Origin: Pelagibacteraceae bacterium AG-325-J13
GTDB lineage: Bacteria; Pseudomonadota; Alphaproteobacteria; Pelagibacterales; Pelagibacteraceae
Direction: 5' to 3'
Assembly (NCBI GenBank): GCA_003282835.1
Contig: QBYL01000004.1
Location: 1-64,000, forward strand
DNA length: 64,000 nt
The notes beneath the pieces are model-generated. The model made no database searches, was not told the DNA's origin, and saw only the letters and a list, made by a program, of their open reading frames with translations. Shown here piece by piece: positions 8,535 through 19,124 of this stretch. Made by a program: the position numbers and the translations under genes. Every line of letters begins with the position of its first letter. Position 1 is the stretch's first letter.

Positions 8535-10578
8535 GATTACAATTAACGGAAAAGAAATTGAATTTGAAAACGGAATGACAGTATTGCAAGCCTGTGAATT
8601 AGCAGATGTTGAGATACCAAGGTTTTGTTATCATGAAAAATTATCGATAGCAGGAAATTGTAGAATGTGTTTAGTTGAGATGGAAAAATCTGCGAAGCCA
8701 ATAGCTTCATGTGCAATGCCAGCCTCTGAAGGCATGATAATAAAAACAAATACAACATTTGTTGAAAAAGCTCGTAAAGGAGTTATGGAATTTTTGTTAG
8801 CAAATCATCCTTTAGATTGTCCAGTGTGTGATCAAGGCGGTGAATGTGATTTACAGGATCAATCTTTATATTATGGAGTAGATAAATCTAGATTTGTAGA
8901 GAATAAAAGAAATGTTAAAGAAAAATACATGGGACCCTTGATTAAGACTCAAATGACAAGATGTATTCACTGTACTAGATGTGTAAGATTTGCAACCGAA
9001 GTTGCAGGTGTGCCAGAAATCGGCGCTATAGGAAGAGGCGAAGACATGGAAATCACTACTTATTTAGAAAAATCCATGGAGTCCGAACTATCTGCAAACG
9101 TAATAGATCTATGTCCTGTTGGAGCATTAACGTCAAAACCATATGCTTTTGAAGCTAGACCATGGGAACTTAAAAAAACGGAAAGTATTGATGTTATGGA
9201 TGCAGTGGGATCTAACATACGAGTTGATACTTATAATTGGGAAGTAAAAAGAATATTACCAAGATTGAATAACGATATCAACGAAGAATGGATATCAGAT
9301 AAAACCAGATATTCATGTGATGGTCTGTTAAAACAAAGGCTAGATGTTCCATATATTAAAAAAGATAATAAATTTGTTAAGTCAACTTGGGAAGAAGCCA
9401 TTAATATTATATGTGAAAAACTTCAAAGTGCAGATATAAATAAAATTGCTGGACATGTTGGTGACATGATTAGTATGGAAGCCGCCCTTGGTTTTAAAAA
9501 ACTTTTTAATGTATTAAATAGTAAAAATTTAGAATTTAGAGAAAAAAAAACCTATCTTAACTCAAAAGAAAAAATTAATTATATATTTAACTCTTCAATT
9601 AAAGGCATAGAAGATTCTGACTTAATATTATTAATTGGTACAAATCCAAGATATGAAGCTACTATGCTTAATGCTAGAATAAGAAAAGCTTATTCACAAA
9701 AAAAAACACCAATTTTCTCTATCGGTAATCCTGGCGATTTAACATATGACTATAAAATTATTGGAAATAAAACAGATGATATAAAAGATTTAATTAATGA
9801 AAAGAGTGAAATTTCTAAAAAAATTTTATCATCAAAAAAACCTGTGTTAATTATTGGAGAATCTGCTTTAGAGCTTAAAAGTGGTAAATATATTTTTGAA
9901 GAAGTTAAAAAGTTTTTAATTAAAAATAATTTTATCACCGATGAATGGAATGCATTAAACGTATTAGCTCAAAATGCGTCGACAGTTGGACTTATTGACT
10001 TAAAGATTCTCCCAAATGAAAAAGATGATTTTGGTTTTTTCAATATGTTGGAAAAAAATGAATTTGAATTTTTATATCTACTTGGATCAGATAATTTACA
10101 AATAAATAAAAATAACGAATTTATTGTATATCAAGGTAGTCATGGAGATAGAGGTGCTGAAATCGCTGATATTATTTTGCCAAGTGCCACTTATACAGAA
10201 CAAAACGGTTTATATGAAAACCTAGAGGGTAGAGTACAAGAATGTAAGAAAGCGTCCTACCCTATTGGTGAAGCGAAAGAGGACTGGAAGATCTTTAACT
10301 TAATAATTAAAAAATTAGGTAAAAAGGATGATTTTATAAATTTTGAGAATTTAAGAAAAGAGTCTTTGTCTTTAGTAAAAAATTTTTCAGAAATTAATTC
10401 ACTACCAAAATTTAACATTACAAAAAACGAAAATCATACCGTTGAATTTGTCAGCGAAAACGTAAAAATTAAAGATATAAACTATTATTTCTCAAACTCT
10501 ATCTCTCGAGCATCTAAAACAATGAGTGAATGCCGACAAATAAGACAAAAAATTAAAAAAACAGGAACAGATAATTAA
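8527..10578 (+). CDS. nuoG: NADH-quinone oxidoreductase subunit G
   Basis: This 683-residue 75-kDa-type subunit relays electrons through three clusters: a 2Fe-2S site (C34, C45, C48, C62), the His-ligated 4Fe-4S site (H94, C98, C101, C107) and a further 4Fe-4S site (C146, C149, C152 and the Cys of DLCPVGAL). A molybdopterin-oxidoreductase-like fold without cofactor follows. The length fits alphaproteobacterial and mitochondrial homologues and is shorter than the about 900 residues of enterobacteria. The stop overlaps the nuoH start in TAATG. Confidence 0.97.
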   Translation: MPKITINGKEIEFENGMTVLQACELADVEIPRFCYHEKLSIAGNCRMCLVEMEKSAKPIASCAMPASEGMIIKTNTTFVEKARKGVMEFLLANHPLDCPVCDQGGECDLQDQSLYYGVDKSRFVENKRNVKEKYMGPLIKTQMTRCIHCTRCVRFATEVAGVPEIGAIGRGEDMEITTYLEKSMESELSANVIDLCPVGALTSKPYAFEARPWELKKTESIDVMDAVGSNIRVDTYNWEVKRILPRLNNDINEEWISDKTRYSCDGLLKQRLDVPYIKKDNKFVKSTWEEAINIICEKLQSADINKIAGHVGDMISMEAALGFKKLFNVLNSKNLEFREKKTYLNSKEKINYIFNSSIKGIEDSDLILLIGTNPRYEATMLNARIRKAYSQKKTPIFSIGNPGDLTYDYKIIGNKTDDIKDLINEKSEISKKILSSKKPVLIIGESALELKSGKYIFEEVKKFLIKNNFITDEWNALNVLAQNASTVGLIDLKILPNEKDDFGFFNMLEKNEFEFLYLLGSDNLQINKNNEFIVYQGSHGDRGAEIADIILPSATYTEQNGLYENLEGRVQECKKASYPIGEAKEDWKIFNLIIKKLGKKDDFINFENLRKESLSLVKNFSEINSLPKFNITKNENHTVEFVSENVKIKDINYYFSNSISRASKTMSECRQIRQKIKKTGTDN

Positions 10579-11585
10579 TGATCGAATATTTGCAAATTTT
10601 ATCTCAAGAAGTTTATAAAATTTTATTTTTACTTGTTCCAATATTAGTTTCAGTAGCCATGATAGTTTGGTTAGATAGAAGAGTTTGGGGTTTGGTGCAA
10701 AAAAGGAAAGGTCCAAATGTAGTTGGCCCTTTTGGACTTTTTCAAACAATTGCAGATGCATTAAAGTATATTTTTAAAGAAATAATAATACCAGCAAGCG
10801 CAAATAAAACTGTTTTTATATTAGCTCCAATCATAACAATGACACTAGCTTTAGTAGCTTGGGCAGTTATTCCGATGGGTGAACAACTTGTGCTATCAGA
10901 TATTAACGTTGGTATTTTGTATCTATTTGCTGTTTCATCTTTAGGTGTGTATGGAATAATAATGGGAGGATGGGCATCTAACTCAAAATATCCTTTTTTA
11001 GGAGCAATAAGATCAGCTGCACAAATGGTTTCATACGAAGTTTCAATTGGTATAATTATTATAAATGTTCTTCTATGTGTAGGGTCTTTAAATTTAACCG
11101 ATATCGTTTTAGCTCAAAAAAACATGTGGTACATAATCCCTCTATTTCCAATGTTTGTAATTTTTTTTATCTCTGCTTTAGCGGAGACCAATAGACCACC
11201 ATTTGATTTACCTGAAGCAGAAGCGGAACTTGTAGCTGGTTACCAAACTGAGTATTCTGGAATGATGTATGCTATGTTTTGGTTAGGAGAATATGCGAAC
11301 ATTTTGTTAATGTGTGCTATGGGTACAATTCTTTTTCTTGGAGGATGGTTACCTATTATAGATATTTATCCTTTAAATTTATTGCCCTCACCTATTTGGA
11401 TGATATTGAAAATACTTTTTTTATTTTTTTTAATTGCACTTATCAAAGCTATAGTTCCAAGATACAGATATGATCAACTAATGAGACTAGGATGGAAAAT
11501 ATTTTTACCTTTTTCATTAGTATATTTAGTTTTAACTGCAAGTTTTTTATTTTATTTCGATAAACTTCCTAAAGGTAATTTATAA
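10578..11585 (+). CDS. nuoH: NADH-quinone oxidoreductase subunit H
   Basis: The 335-residue integral membrane protein has about eight helices and the conserved loops [20 protein letters not shown] and [21 protein letters not shown], which shape the quinone entry site between membrane and peripheral arms. It is coupled to nuoG and nuoI by single-base overlaps. Confidence 0.97.
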   Translation: MIEYLQILSQEVYKILFLLVPILVSVAMIVWLDRRVWGLVQKRKGPNVVGPFGLFQTIADALKYIFKEIIIPASANKTVFILAPIITMTLALVAWAVIPMGEQLVLSDINVGILYLFAVSSLGVYGIIMGGWASNSKYPFLGAIRSAAQMVSYEVSIGIIIINVLLCVGSLNLTDIVLAQKNMWYIIPLFPMFVIFFISALAETNRPPFDLPEAEAELVAGYQTEYSGMMYAMFWLGEYANILLMCAMGTILFLGGWLPIIDIYPLNLLPSPIWMILKILFLFFLIALIKAIVPRYRYDQLMRLGWKIFLPFSLVYLVLTASFLFYFDKLPKGNL

Positions 11586-12070
11586 TGGATTTTACAAGAA
11601 TTTTTAAAACAGTTTTTCTAACAGAATTTGTTAAAGGATTGTTCATGGCTATTAAAGAACTTTTTAGAAAGTCTAAAACAATTAATTACCCTTTTGAAAA
11701 AGGATCGATAAGTCCGCGAATGCGAGGAGAACATGCGTTAAGAAGATATCCAAATGGTGAAGAAAGATGTATTGCATGTAAATTATGTGAAGCTGTCTGT
11801 CCCGCTCAAGCAATTACTATAGAGTCAAAAGAGAGATCTGATGGAAGTAGAAAAACTACAAGATATGATATTGATATGTTAAAATGTATTTATTGTGGCT
11901 TGTGCCAAGAGTCCTGCCCAGTAGATGCAATTGTTCAAGGGCCAAATTTTGAATTTGCAACAGAAACGAGAGAAGAACTTTACTATAATAAACAAAAACT
12001 CCTAGATAATGGTGATAGGTGGGAGTCAGTTCTAGCAAAAAATATTAAACTGGATAAACCTTATAGATAA
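11585..12070 (+). CDS. nuoI: NADH-quinone oxidoreductase subunit I
   Basis: This 161-residue ferredoxin-like subunit holds two 4Fe-4S clusters (N6a, N6b). The ligand sets are C62/C65/C68 with C111, and C101/C104/C107 with C72, in [12 protein letters not shown] and [12 protein letters not shown]. It passes electrons from NuoG towards NuoB. The short N-terminal amphipathic stretch probably docks it on NuoH. Confidence 0.97.
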   Translation: MDFTRIFKTVFLTEFVKGLFMAIKELFRKSKTINYPFEKGSISPRMRGEHALRRYPNGEERCIACKLCEAVCPAQAITIESKERSDGSRKTTRYDIDMLKCIYCGLCQESCPVDAIVQGPNFEFATETREELYYNKQKLLDNGDRWESVLAKNIKLDKPYR

Positions 12071-12697
12071 ATGCTAATTCACTCATTTTTCTTTTATTTT
12101 TTTTCAATAATAGCAATTTTTTCCTCTTTAATGGTAATTACATCAAGGAGCACTGTTAATTCTGTATTTTTTTTAATTTTAGATTTTATTTCAGTAGGAT
12201 GCTTATTCATAATGGTGGGAGCTGAATTTTTAGGAATGATTATACTTATTGTATATGTAGGTGCTGTGGCAGTATTGTTCTTATTTGTAGTCATGATGCT
12301 CAATGTAGCTGAGCAAAAACAATCTTGGTTTATAGGAAAAAAATCAACACACATCCCGACTGGACTTATTGTAAGTGTGTTAATTTTTTTAGAATTATTG
12401 GTAGTTGTAGGCGGATGGAAATACAAAGACAATTTGATGTCTAGCAGCACATTACAGATTTCTAACATTTCTAACACACATCAACTTGGATTAGTAATGT
12501 ACACTGACTATATTTTATACTTTCAATTAGCTGGAATGATACTTTTATTGTCAATGATTGGGGCAATATTACTTACATACAGAGAGAGGTCTGGTGTAAA
12601 AAAACAAAGTTATTTAAAACAAATTTCTAGAAATCCATCATCGTCAGTTGAATTAAAAGAAGTTGAGTCAAATAAAGGAATTAAAATTGATGATTGA
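12071..12697 (+). CDS. nuoJ: NADH-quinone oxidoreductase subunit J
   Basis: The 208-residue membrane subunit has five predicted helices. The third contains the conserved glycine-rich segment [18 protein letters not shown] (the pi-bulge helix that couples redox to proton transfer). It begins on the base after nuoI. The tail is hydrophilic and overlaps the start of nuoK. Confidence 0.96.
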   Translation: MLIHSFFFYFFSIIAIFSSLMVITSRSTVNSVFFLILDFISVGCLFIMVGAEFLGMIILIVYVGAVAVLFLFVVMMLNVAEQKQSWFIGKKSTHIPTGLIVSVLIFLELLVVVGGWKYKDNLMSSSTLQISNISNTHQLGLVMYTDYILYFQLAGMILLLSMIGAILLTYRERSGVKKQSYLKQISRNPSSSVELKEVESNKGIKIDD

Positions 12698-13001
12698 AAT
12701 AAGTTTAGGTCATTACTTATCATTAGGAGCAATAATTTTCTTTTTAGGTGTAGTAGGAATTTTTTTAAATAGAAAGAACGTTATTGTAATTTTAATGTCT
12801 ATTGAATTAATTCTTCTTGCAGTAAATATAAATTTGATTTCGTTCTCGATTTTTTCAGGCAATGTAGTTGGGCAGATTTTTACAATGCTTACTTTGACTG
12901 TTGCAGCAGCAGAAGCAGCGATTGGTTTAGCAATTATTGTAATTTACTATAGAAATAAGGGCTCTATCAGAGTTGAAGACATCCATGGAATGAAAGGTTA
13001 A
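12690..13001 (+). CDS. nuoK: NADH-quinone oxidoreductase subunit K
   Basis: NuoK is a small three-helix antiporter-like subunit. The family core is visible: [20 protein letters not shown] with its membrane glutamate, and [13 protein letters not shown] with the second one. I place the start at the ATG at 12690 (103 residues), which gives the usual short N-terminus and an 8-base overlap with nuoJ. An upstream ATG at 12663 would add nine hydrophilic residues not expected in the family. Confidence 0.95.
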   Translation: MIEISLGHYLSLGAIIFFLGVVGIFLNRKNVIVILMSIELILLAVNINLISFSIFSGNVVGQIFTMLTLTVAAAEAAIGLAIIVIYYRNKGSIRVEDIHGMKG

Positions 13002-14909
13002 ATGGCATACGCAATAGTTTTTCTTCCTCTTGCAGGAGCTTTAATTGGCTATCTAGGCAAAAACTTAATAAAAAATTTTGCAGAGATTACAACAAGTTTT
13101 TTTGTAGTAATGTCAGCTATCTTTTCAATAATAGTATTTTGGAAAGGGATTCAAAATAGTGAATACGAGAATTATTTAATTTTTGAATGGATCAGTTCTG
13201 GGAATTTTGTTGCTAATTGGTCGATAAATATTGATCCTTTAAGTTCAGTGATGCTAATAGTAATTACTTTCATCTCAGCACTTGTACATATCTATTCAAT
13301 TGGATACATGAGCCATGATCCTCATAAACCTAGATTTATGTCATATCTTTCTTTATTCACCTTTTCTATGCTTAGTTTAGTTGTCTCAGATAATTTTCTA
13401 CAACTATTCTTTGGGTGGGAAGGCGTAGGATTGTGTTCATATTTATTAATAGGTTTTTGGTATAAAAAAGAAACTGCCAACGATGCAGCAATTAAAGCAT
13501 TTATAGTTAATAGAGTAGGTGATTTTGGTTTGGCAGTTGGTATATTTCTAATCTTTTTTTATTTTGGAACAATAAATTTTAATGAGATCTTCCGACTTGT
13601 TCCTCAACTATCTGAAAAACAGTTAATATTTTTAGGCTTTGATTTTAATTTAATAACTTTAATTTGTTTATTTTTATTTATTGGTGCCATGGGTAAATCT
13701 GCACAATTTTTATTACACACGTGGCTTCCTGATGCAATGGAGGGCCCAACTCCTGTCTCTGCATTAATTCATGCTGCTACCATGGTTACTGCTGGGGTAT
13801 TTTTAGTTGTAAAGTGCTCGCCAATTTTTGAATATTCAAAAGTTGCATTAAATATGGTTACAATTGTGGGAATGGTAACTGCAATTTTTGCTGCCTCGGT
13901 AGCATTAGTTCAAAATGACATTAAAAAAATTGTAGCTTATTCAACATGTAGCCAATTAGGATACATGTTTTTTGCTGCAGGAATAGGCGCCTACCATGTG
14001 GCCATGTTTCACTTATTTACCCATGCTTTCTTTAAAGCTTTATTATTTTTAGGTGCCGGTTCAGTAATTCATGCGTTTAATGATGAACAAGATATTAGGA
14101 ATATGGGTGGAATTAGAAAAAAACTACCATTTACTTATGTTGCAATGTTAATTGGAACTTTAGCTTTGACTGGGTTTCCTTTTCTATCAGGTTTTTACTC
14201 AAAAGATGCGATTATAGAATTTTCTTATTTAAGTGAAGCATCATTTAGTAATTATGCAGTTTTCATTGGAGTATTTACGGCTTTTTTAACAGCTATTTAC
14301 TCATGGAGACTTTTTTTTAAAACATTTCATGGGACGTATAATAATAAAAAAGTACCTATTGAAAAAACTCATGAGTCACCAATTATAATGCTGTTCCCAT
14401 TATTTTTATTAAGTATTGGTGCAATATTAGCTGGATTTTTATTTAAAGAAACATTTATAGGTCATCTTAACGCTGATTTTTGGCAATCATCAATATTGTT
14501 TCTTGATGAGATTAAACATGAAAGAGTCCCTATCTGGTTACTATATTTAACACCTGTATTAGTCATAATTTCAATCCCTATTTCTTTTTATTATTTTGTT
14601 TTAAACCCAAATATTTTAGAGAGTATAAAAAAGACAAACTTTCCTTTCTATAACTTTTTATTAAATAAGTGGTACATAGATGAAATTTATGAAACAATTT
14701 TCGTCAAACCAGCAAAAAGAATTGGATCATTTTTTTGGAAAAAAGGAGATATAGGTACCATAGATAGATTTGGACCTGATGGTATTTCAAAGTTAGTTAA
14801 GATGATATCTAGCAAAGCAGGACGTTTTCAAACTGGCTTTATATACGATTATGCATTTGTGATGTTAATTGGTCTCTCCATATTATTAACTTATCTAATT
14901 TTGACATAA
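13002..14909 (+). CDS. nuoL: NADH-quinone oxidoreductase subunit L
   Basis: This 635-residue antiporter-like proton-pumping subunit is the distal end of the membrane arm. The segments FFGWEGVGLCSYLLIGFW, HTWLPDAMEGPTPVSALIHA and VAYSTCSQLGYMF are diagnostic, with the conserved glutamate and lysines of the proton path. The C-terminus has the lateral helix region and a final membrane helix. It directly abuts nuoK. Confidence 0.97.
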   Translation: MAYAIVFLPLAGALIGYLGKNLIKNFAEITTSFFVVMSAIFSIIVFWKGIQNSEYENYLIFEWISSGNFVANWSINIDPLSSVMLIVITFISALVHIYSIGYMSHDPHKPRFMSYLSLFTFSMLSLVVSDNFLQLFFGWEGVGLCSYLLIGFWYKKETANDAAIKAFIVNRVGDFGLAVGIFLIFFYFGTINFNEIFRLVPQLSEKQLIFLGFDFNLITLICLFLFIGAMGKSAQFLLHTWLPDAMEGPTPVSALIHAATMVTAGVFLVVKCSPIFEYSKVALNMVTIVGMVTAIFAASVALVQNDIKKIVAYSTCSQLGYMFFAAGIGAYHVAMFHLFTHAFFKALLFLGAGSVIHAFNDEQDIRNMGGIRKKLPFTYVAMLIGTLALTGFPFLSGFYSKDAIIEFSYLSEASFSNYAVFIGVFTAFLTAIYSWRLFFKTFHGTYNNKKVPIEKTHESPIIMLFPLFLLSIGAILAGFLFKETFIGHLNADFWQSSILFLDEIKHERVPIWLLYLTPVLVIISIPISFYYFVLNPNILESIKKTNFPFYNFLLNKWYIDEIYETIFVKPAKRIGSFFWKKGDIGTIDRFGPDGISKLVKMISSKAGRFQTGFIYDYAFVMLIGLSILLTYLILT

Positions 14910-14910
14910 A

Positions 14911-16407
14911 ATGAACTTTCCAATTTTATCTACTTTAATTTTTTTGCCACTAGTAAGTTCTTTTTTTATTTTTTTATCTAAAAATGAAAATAATAATTCA
15001 TCAATTTATGTTTCACTTTTTAGTAGTATAGCTACTTTTCTGCTATCCTTATTTTTGTGGTATTCAATGGATTTAGATGTACCAGATTTTCAGTTTGTTG
15101 AAGAACAATCTTGGATTAACGATTTTATAAAATTTAAATTAGGTATCGATGGAATTTCGATATTATTTATTTTACTTACTGCATTTATAACGCCCTTATG
15201 CATTTTATCTTGCATAAACAGTATCAAAGAGAGACTTAAGGAATTTTTAATTGCAATTTTAGTTTTAGAAACTTTAATGATAGGTGTCTTTTGTTCACTT
15301 GATCTAGTAATTTTTTATTTATTTTTTGAAGCTGGTTTAATACCAATGTTTATTATAATTGGTGTTTGGGGAGGTCCTAAAAAAGTTTACTCAGCATTTA
15401 AATTTTTCCTATTTACACTTTTAGGTTCAGTGCTTATGTTAGTAGCAATAATCGCAATTTATTGGATAACAGGAACAACAGATATAACTCAAATTTATGA
15501 AATCAAAATTCCTAAAGAGTATCAAAATTTGTTATGGTTAGCTTTTTTTAGTTCTTTTGCTGTAAAAACTCCAATGTGGCCAGTACACACATGGTTACCC
15601 GATGCTCATGTAGAAGCTCCAACAGCTGGTTCAGTTATTTTAGCTGCTATACTTTTAAAAATGGCTGGATATGGTTTTATAAGATTTTCTATTCCAATGT
15701 TTCCCCTAGGATCAGAATTTTTTACGCCTTTGGTATTTTCGCTAAGTATAGTAGCAATAATTTACACATCATTAGTTGCATTAATGCAAGACGATATGAA
15801 AAAACTAATTGCTTACTCGTCAGTTGCTCATATGGGTTATGTCACATTAGGAATATTCACTTTAACAAAGCAAGGAATTGAAGGGAGTATTTTTCAAATG
15901 ATAAGTCATGGACTAATTTCTGCAGCATTATTTTTATGTGTAGGAGTAGTTTATGACAGATTACATTCTAGATTAATCAATAGTTATGGCGGATTGGTCT
16001 CATATCTACCTAAGTATTCAATATTTTTCGTAGTTTTTGCTTTAGCAGCTCTTGGCTTACCAGGAACTACAGGTTTTTTAGGTGAATTTTTAGTTTTAGT
16101 TGGAAGTTTTCAAAAAAATTATTTAGTAGCAATTTTAGCTACATTTGGCGTTGTGCTAGGGGCAGCCTATATGCTGTGGATGACAAAAAGAGTGATATTT
16201 GGAGATGTAAAAAATGAGCAGATAAAAAGTTTAAAAGACACAAATAAACTGGAAAATTTGATGTTAATCTCTCTAGCTTTTTTAATTATCTTTTTTGGAT
16301 TTTATCCTGCTCCACTTATTGAAACACTTAATGCGCCCGTAGATAATCTAATAAATAATTATGAGCAAGCGATTAACACCACTAATTTAGTAAATAATGA
16401 TCAGTAA
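14911..16407 (+). CDS. nuoM: NADH-quinone oxidoreductase subunit M
   Basis: This 498-residue antiporter-like subunit has the key features FFEAGLIPMFIIIGVWGG, HTWLPDAHVEAPTAGSVILA and IAYSSVAHMGYV. It is homologous to NuoL and NuoN, and each is thought to move a proton. One base separates it from nuoL, and its end overlaps nuoN by 11 bases. Confidence 0.97.
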   Translation: MNFPILSTLIFLPLVSSFFIFLSKNENNNSSIYVSLFSSIATFLLSLFLWYSMDLDVPDFQFVEEQSWINDFIKFKLGIDGISILFILLTAFITPLCILSCINSIKERLKEFLIAILVLETLMIGVFCSLDLVIFYLFFEAGLIPMFIIIGVWGGPKKVYSAFKFFLFTLLGSVLMLVAIIAIYWITGTTDITQIYEIKIPKEYQNLLWLAFFSSFAVKTPMWPVHTWLPDAHVEAPTAGSVILAAILLKMAGYGFIRFSIPMFPLGSEFFTPLVFSLSIVAIIYTSLVALMQDDMKKLIAYSSVAHMGYVTLGIFTLTKQGIEGSIFQMISHGLISAALFLCVGVVYDRLHSRLINSYGGLVSYLPKYSIFFVVFALAALGLPGTTGFLGEFLVLVGSFQKNYLVAILATFGVVLGAAYMLWMTKRVIFGDVKNEQIKSLKDTNKLENLMLISLAFLIIFFGFYPAPLIETLNAPVDNLINNYEQAINTTNLVNNDQ

Positions 16408-17812
16408 TTTAAACATATTACTACCTGAAATTTTTTTAACTTTATCAATTTTTTCAATTTTAATGATAGGTGTATTCACAAAAAGAAGTTTTAACTTAGT
16501 TTTTAATTTATCTTCTGTAATATTGATAATTACAATTTTTATTATTTTAAATTCTCCAACTGATGAAACTAAGATTTTTCTTGAGAGTTTTATTAGAGAT
16601 ACCTTTTCAAGTTTTTTTAAAGTCTTAATATTAATTGCAAGCTTATTTGTACTTAATTCATCAAAAAATTTTATTGTGGATAATAAAGTTAACAAATTTG
16701 AATATCCAATAATCATTTTAATTTCAATTCTAGGAATGTTTTTTATGTTGAGTTCAAATGATCTTATTTTATTTTATTTAGGTTTAGAATTACAATCATT
16801 GTCTTTATATATATTGGCATCAATTGATCGAGACAATTTGAGATCCTCAGAGTCAGGCATAAAATATTTTGTACTAAGCGCATTATCATCAGGTTTATTA
16901 TTATACGGATGTTCGTTGTTATATGGTTTTACTGGCACTACAAATTTCGATTTAATAGCAAATGAATTAACTAAAGATAATACAGGCGCAATATTTGCAA
17001 TGGTGTTTATTTTAGTAGGATTGGCATTTAAAATATCTGCAGTTCCATTTCATATGTGGACACCAGATGTTTATGAAGGAGCACCAACTTCAATAACTAG
17101 TTATTTTGCTGTAGTTCCAAAAGTTGTCGGTTTAGCACTACTAATTAAATTTATGGAAATTCCATTTAAGAATATTCTTGTGGAGTGGCAAATTATCTTA
17201 ATTTTTATTTCCATTGCCTCAATGATGCTTGGAGCTGTAGCGGCTATAGTACAAAAAAATTTAAAAAGACTTTTAGCTTATAGTTCTATTGGGCATATTG
17301 GATATGCTTTAGCAGGCGTAGCAACAGGTGCAATACCAGGTTTCGAAAGTGCAACAATTTATATAACAATTTATGTTGTTATGAATATCGGTGCTTTTTC
17401 TTGCTTATATTTGATGAAAAAAAATGGAGAATACAAAGAAAATATTTCAGATCTTTCAGGTATTTCAAAAAAAAATCCTGTTTTAGCTTTTGCTTTATTA
17501 ATAATTTTATTTTCTTTAGCAGGAATACCGCCGTTGGGTGGTTTTTTTGCAAAGTTTTATGTGTTTACTTCGGTGATACAACAAGAAATGTACACTCTAG
17601 CAATTATTGGGTTGCTCACAACAGTAATATCAGCTTTTTATTATTTAAGAATTATAAAAACAATTTATTTTGATGATAGCGTCATAACTTTTGATGAAGT
17701 TAAAAACAAAACAGCACAAATAACCATTCTATTAAGTTGCGGAATATTGTTAAGTTTTTTTCTTTACCCTTCATTTTTAAATGAAATTGTAAATTCTTTA
17801 TTTATTAATTAA
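16397..17812 (+). CDS. nuoN: NADH-quinone oxidoreductase subunit N
   Basis: This 471-residue antiporter-like subunit is the last nuo gene. Diagnostic segments are YLGLELQSLSLYILAS, FHMWTPDVYEGAPTSITSYF and LLAYSSIGHIGYALAG. Its stop shares a base with the ATG of the biotin ligase gene, so the operon continues into non-respiratory genes, as in many alphaproteobacteria. Confidence 0.97.
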   Translation: MISNLNILLPEIFLTLSIFSILMIGVFTKRSFNLVFNLSSVILIITIFIILNSPTDETKIFLESFIRDTFSSFFKVLILIASLFVLNSSKNFIVDNKVNKFEYPIIILISILGMFFMLSSNDLILFYLGLELQSLSLYILASIDRDNLRSSESGIKYFVLSALSSGLLLYGCSLLYGFTGTTNFDLIANELTKDNTGAIFAMVFILVGLAFKISAVPFHMWTPDVYEGAPTSITSYFAVVPKVVGLALLIKFMEIPFKNILVEWQIILIFISIASMMLGAVAAIVQKNLKRLLAYSSIGHIGYALAGVATGAIPGFESATIYITIYVVMNIGAFSCLYLMKKNGEYKENISDLSGISKKNPVLAFALLIILFSLAGIPPLGGFFAKFYVFTSVIQQEMYTLAIIGLLTTVISAFYYLRIIKTIYFDDSVITFDEVKNKTAQITILLSCGILLSFFLYPSFLNEIVNSLFIN

Positions 17813-18381
17813 TGAAAATAAAGTTTATAAAATTTAAAACAGTAAAAAGCACAAATGATGTAGCAATAAGATTAATCAAAAAAGAAAATTTTAAACCGAC
17901 ATTGGTGTTGTCAGAAAATCAAATAAAAGGCAGGGGAACAATGGGAAAAAAATGGGTTTCTCAAAAAGGAAATCTGTTTATAACGATTTTTTTTAAAATT
18001 AATCAAAAAAAAATAAATTTTAGACAATATGCTATACTTAATGCTTATATTTTGAAAAGCATCATTAAGAAATTGGTACCCAAAAATATTACTATTAAAT
18101 GGCCCAATGATCTCTTATATAAAAAACAACATAAGATTTGTGGAATTTTACAAGAAGTTGTAAGTTTTAAAAATTATGATTTTTTAATAATAGGAATAGG
18201 TTTAAATACAAACTTTTCACCTAGAAAGAAAGGTTTAAAAGCAGTTTCGTTACAAAGTATAATTTCCAAAAAAATTGATAATACTAAAATTGCTATAAAT
18301 ATTAAAAAACAATATGAAATTTTTTTAGATAATGTTGAAAAACTTTCATATATCAATATAAAAAAAAGATATTGTAAATGA
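17812..18381 (+). CDS. birA: Biotin-[acetyl-CoA carboxylase] ligase, short form
   Basis: This enzyme attaches biotin to acetyl-CoA carboxylase and similar carriers. Seen here are the biotinyl-AMP loop G40-RGTMG, the substrate segment KWPNDLLYKKQHKICGILQE and IGIGLNTNF. At 189 residues it has no N-terminal DNA-binding domain (so no repressor role) and appears to lack most of the C-terminal SH3-like domain present in longer homologues. The nuoN-birA-coaX-rnj order supports the assignment. GRGTMG departs slightly from the common GRGRxGR, so the ligase loop may be worth testing. Confidence 0.9.
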   Translation: MKIKFIKFKTVKSTNDVAIRLIKKENFKPTLVLSENQIKGRGTMGKKWVSQKGNLFITIFFKINQKKINFRQYAILNAYILKSIIKKLVPKNITIKWPNDLLYKKQHKICGILQEVVSFKNYDFLIIGIGLNTNFSPRKKGLKAVSLQSIISKKIDNTKIAINIKKQYEIFLDNVEKLSYINIKKRYCK

Positions 18382-19124
18382 CTTATATAATTGGTGATAT
18401 TGGAAATACATCTACTAAAATTTGTTTTTTTAATTCAAAATTTAAAAAAATTAGGAATATTAATATAGAAACTGATAAAATTTATAATAGAGAATTTAAA
18501 AAAAAAATTTTAATAAATTTTTTGAAAAAAAATATAAACTCAAAAATTTTGTTTTCAAGCGTTGTTCCACTAGCGTTTAAAAAGATTAAAAATTATCTTA
18601 AGAATTCAAATTTAAAATTAATTGAAGTAAAGCAATTAAATTTAAAGAAAATTATAAAGATAAATTTAAAGAACTATAATCAAATTGGCTCTGATAGAAT
18701 TGTTAATGCAATAGGTGTAAAAAATCTTAAAAATTGTCTTGTATTAGATTTCGGCACTGCCACTACTTTCGATATAATTAGAAATGGCAAATATGAAGGT
18801 GGCGTTATTGCTCCTGGTATAAAAATCTCTATTGCAAATTTAAAAAATTCTACAGCTTTGTTACCTTCTTTTAAATTAAAGAAAGTTAAAAAGATTTATG
18901 GTAAAAATACTAAAGAAGCATTAAATACTGGTTTTTTTTGGGGATATGAAGGTTTAATTAACAACATAATAAGTAAAATTTTTTCTTCAGGAAAAGTAAA
19001 ATATAAAATTGTTTTAACTGGAGGATATGCCAAACTTTTCAAAAATATAATAAAGAAAAAAACTATTGTAGACCAAGATATTACTATTAAAGGATTAGTA
19101 AAAGTTTATAAGGAACTTGTATGA
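18378..19124 (+). CDS. coaX: Type III pantothenate kinase
   Basis: CoaX phosphorylates pantothenate as the first step to coenzyme A. The 248-residue protein begins with the ASKHA phosphate loop DIGNTSTKICF, followed by GSDRIVNAIG and LVLDFGTATTFDII with the catalytic aspartate, then GGVIAPGI. It overlaps birA and rnj by 4 bases (ATGA) on each side. The sequence is very Lys/Asn-rich, as expected at this base composition. Confidence 0.95.
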   Translation: MTYIIGDIGNTSTKICFFNSKFKKIRNINIETDKIYNREFKKKILINFLKKNINSKILFSSVVPLAFKKIKNYLKNSNLKLIEVKQLNLKKIIKINLKNYNQIGSDRIVNAIGVKNLKNCLVLDFGTATTFDIIRNGKYEGGVIAPGIKISIANLKNSTALLPSFKLKKVKKIYGKNTKEALNTGFFWGYEGLINNIISKIFSSGKVKYKIVLTGGYAKLFKNIIKKKTIVDQDITIKGLVKVYKELV

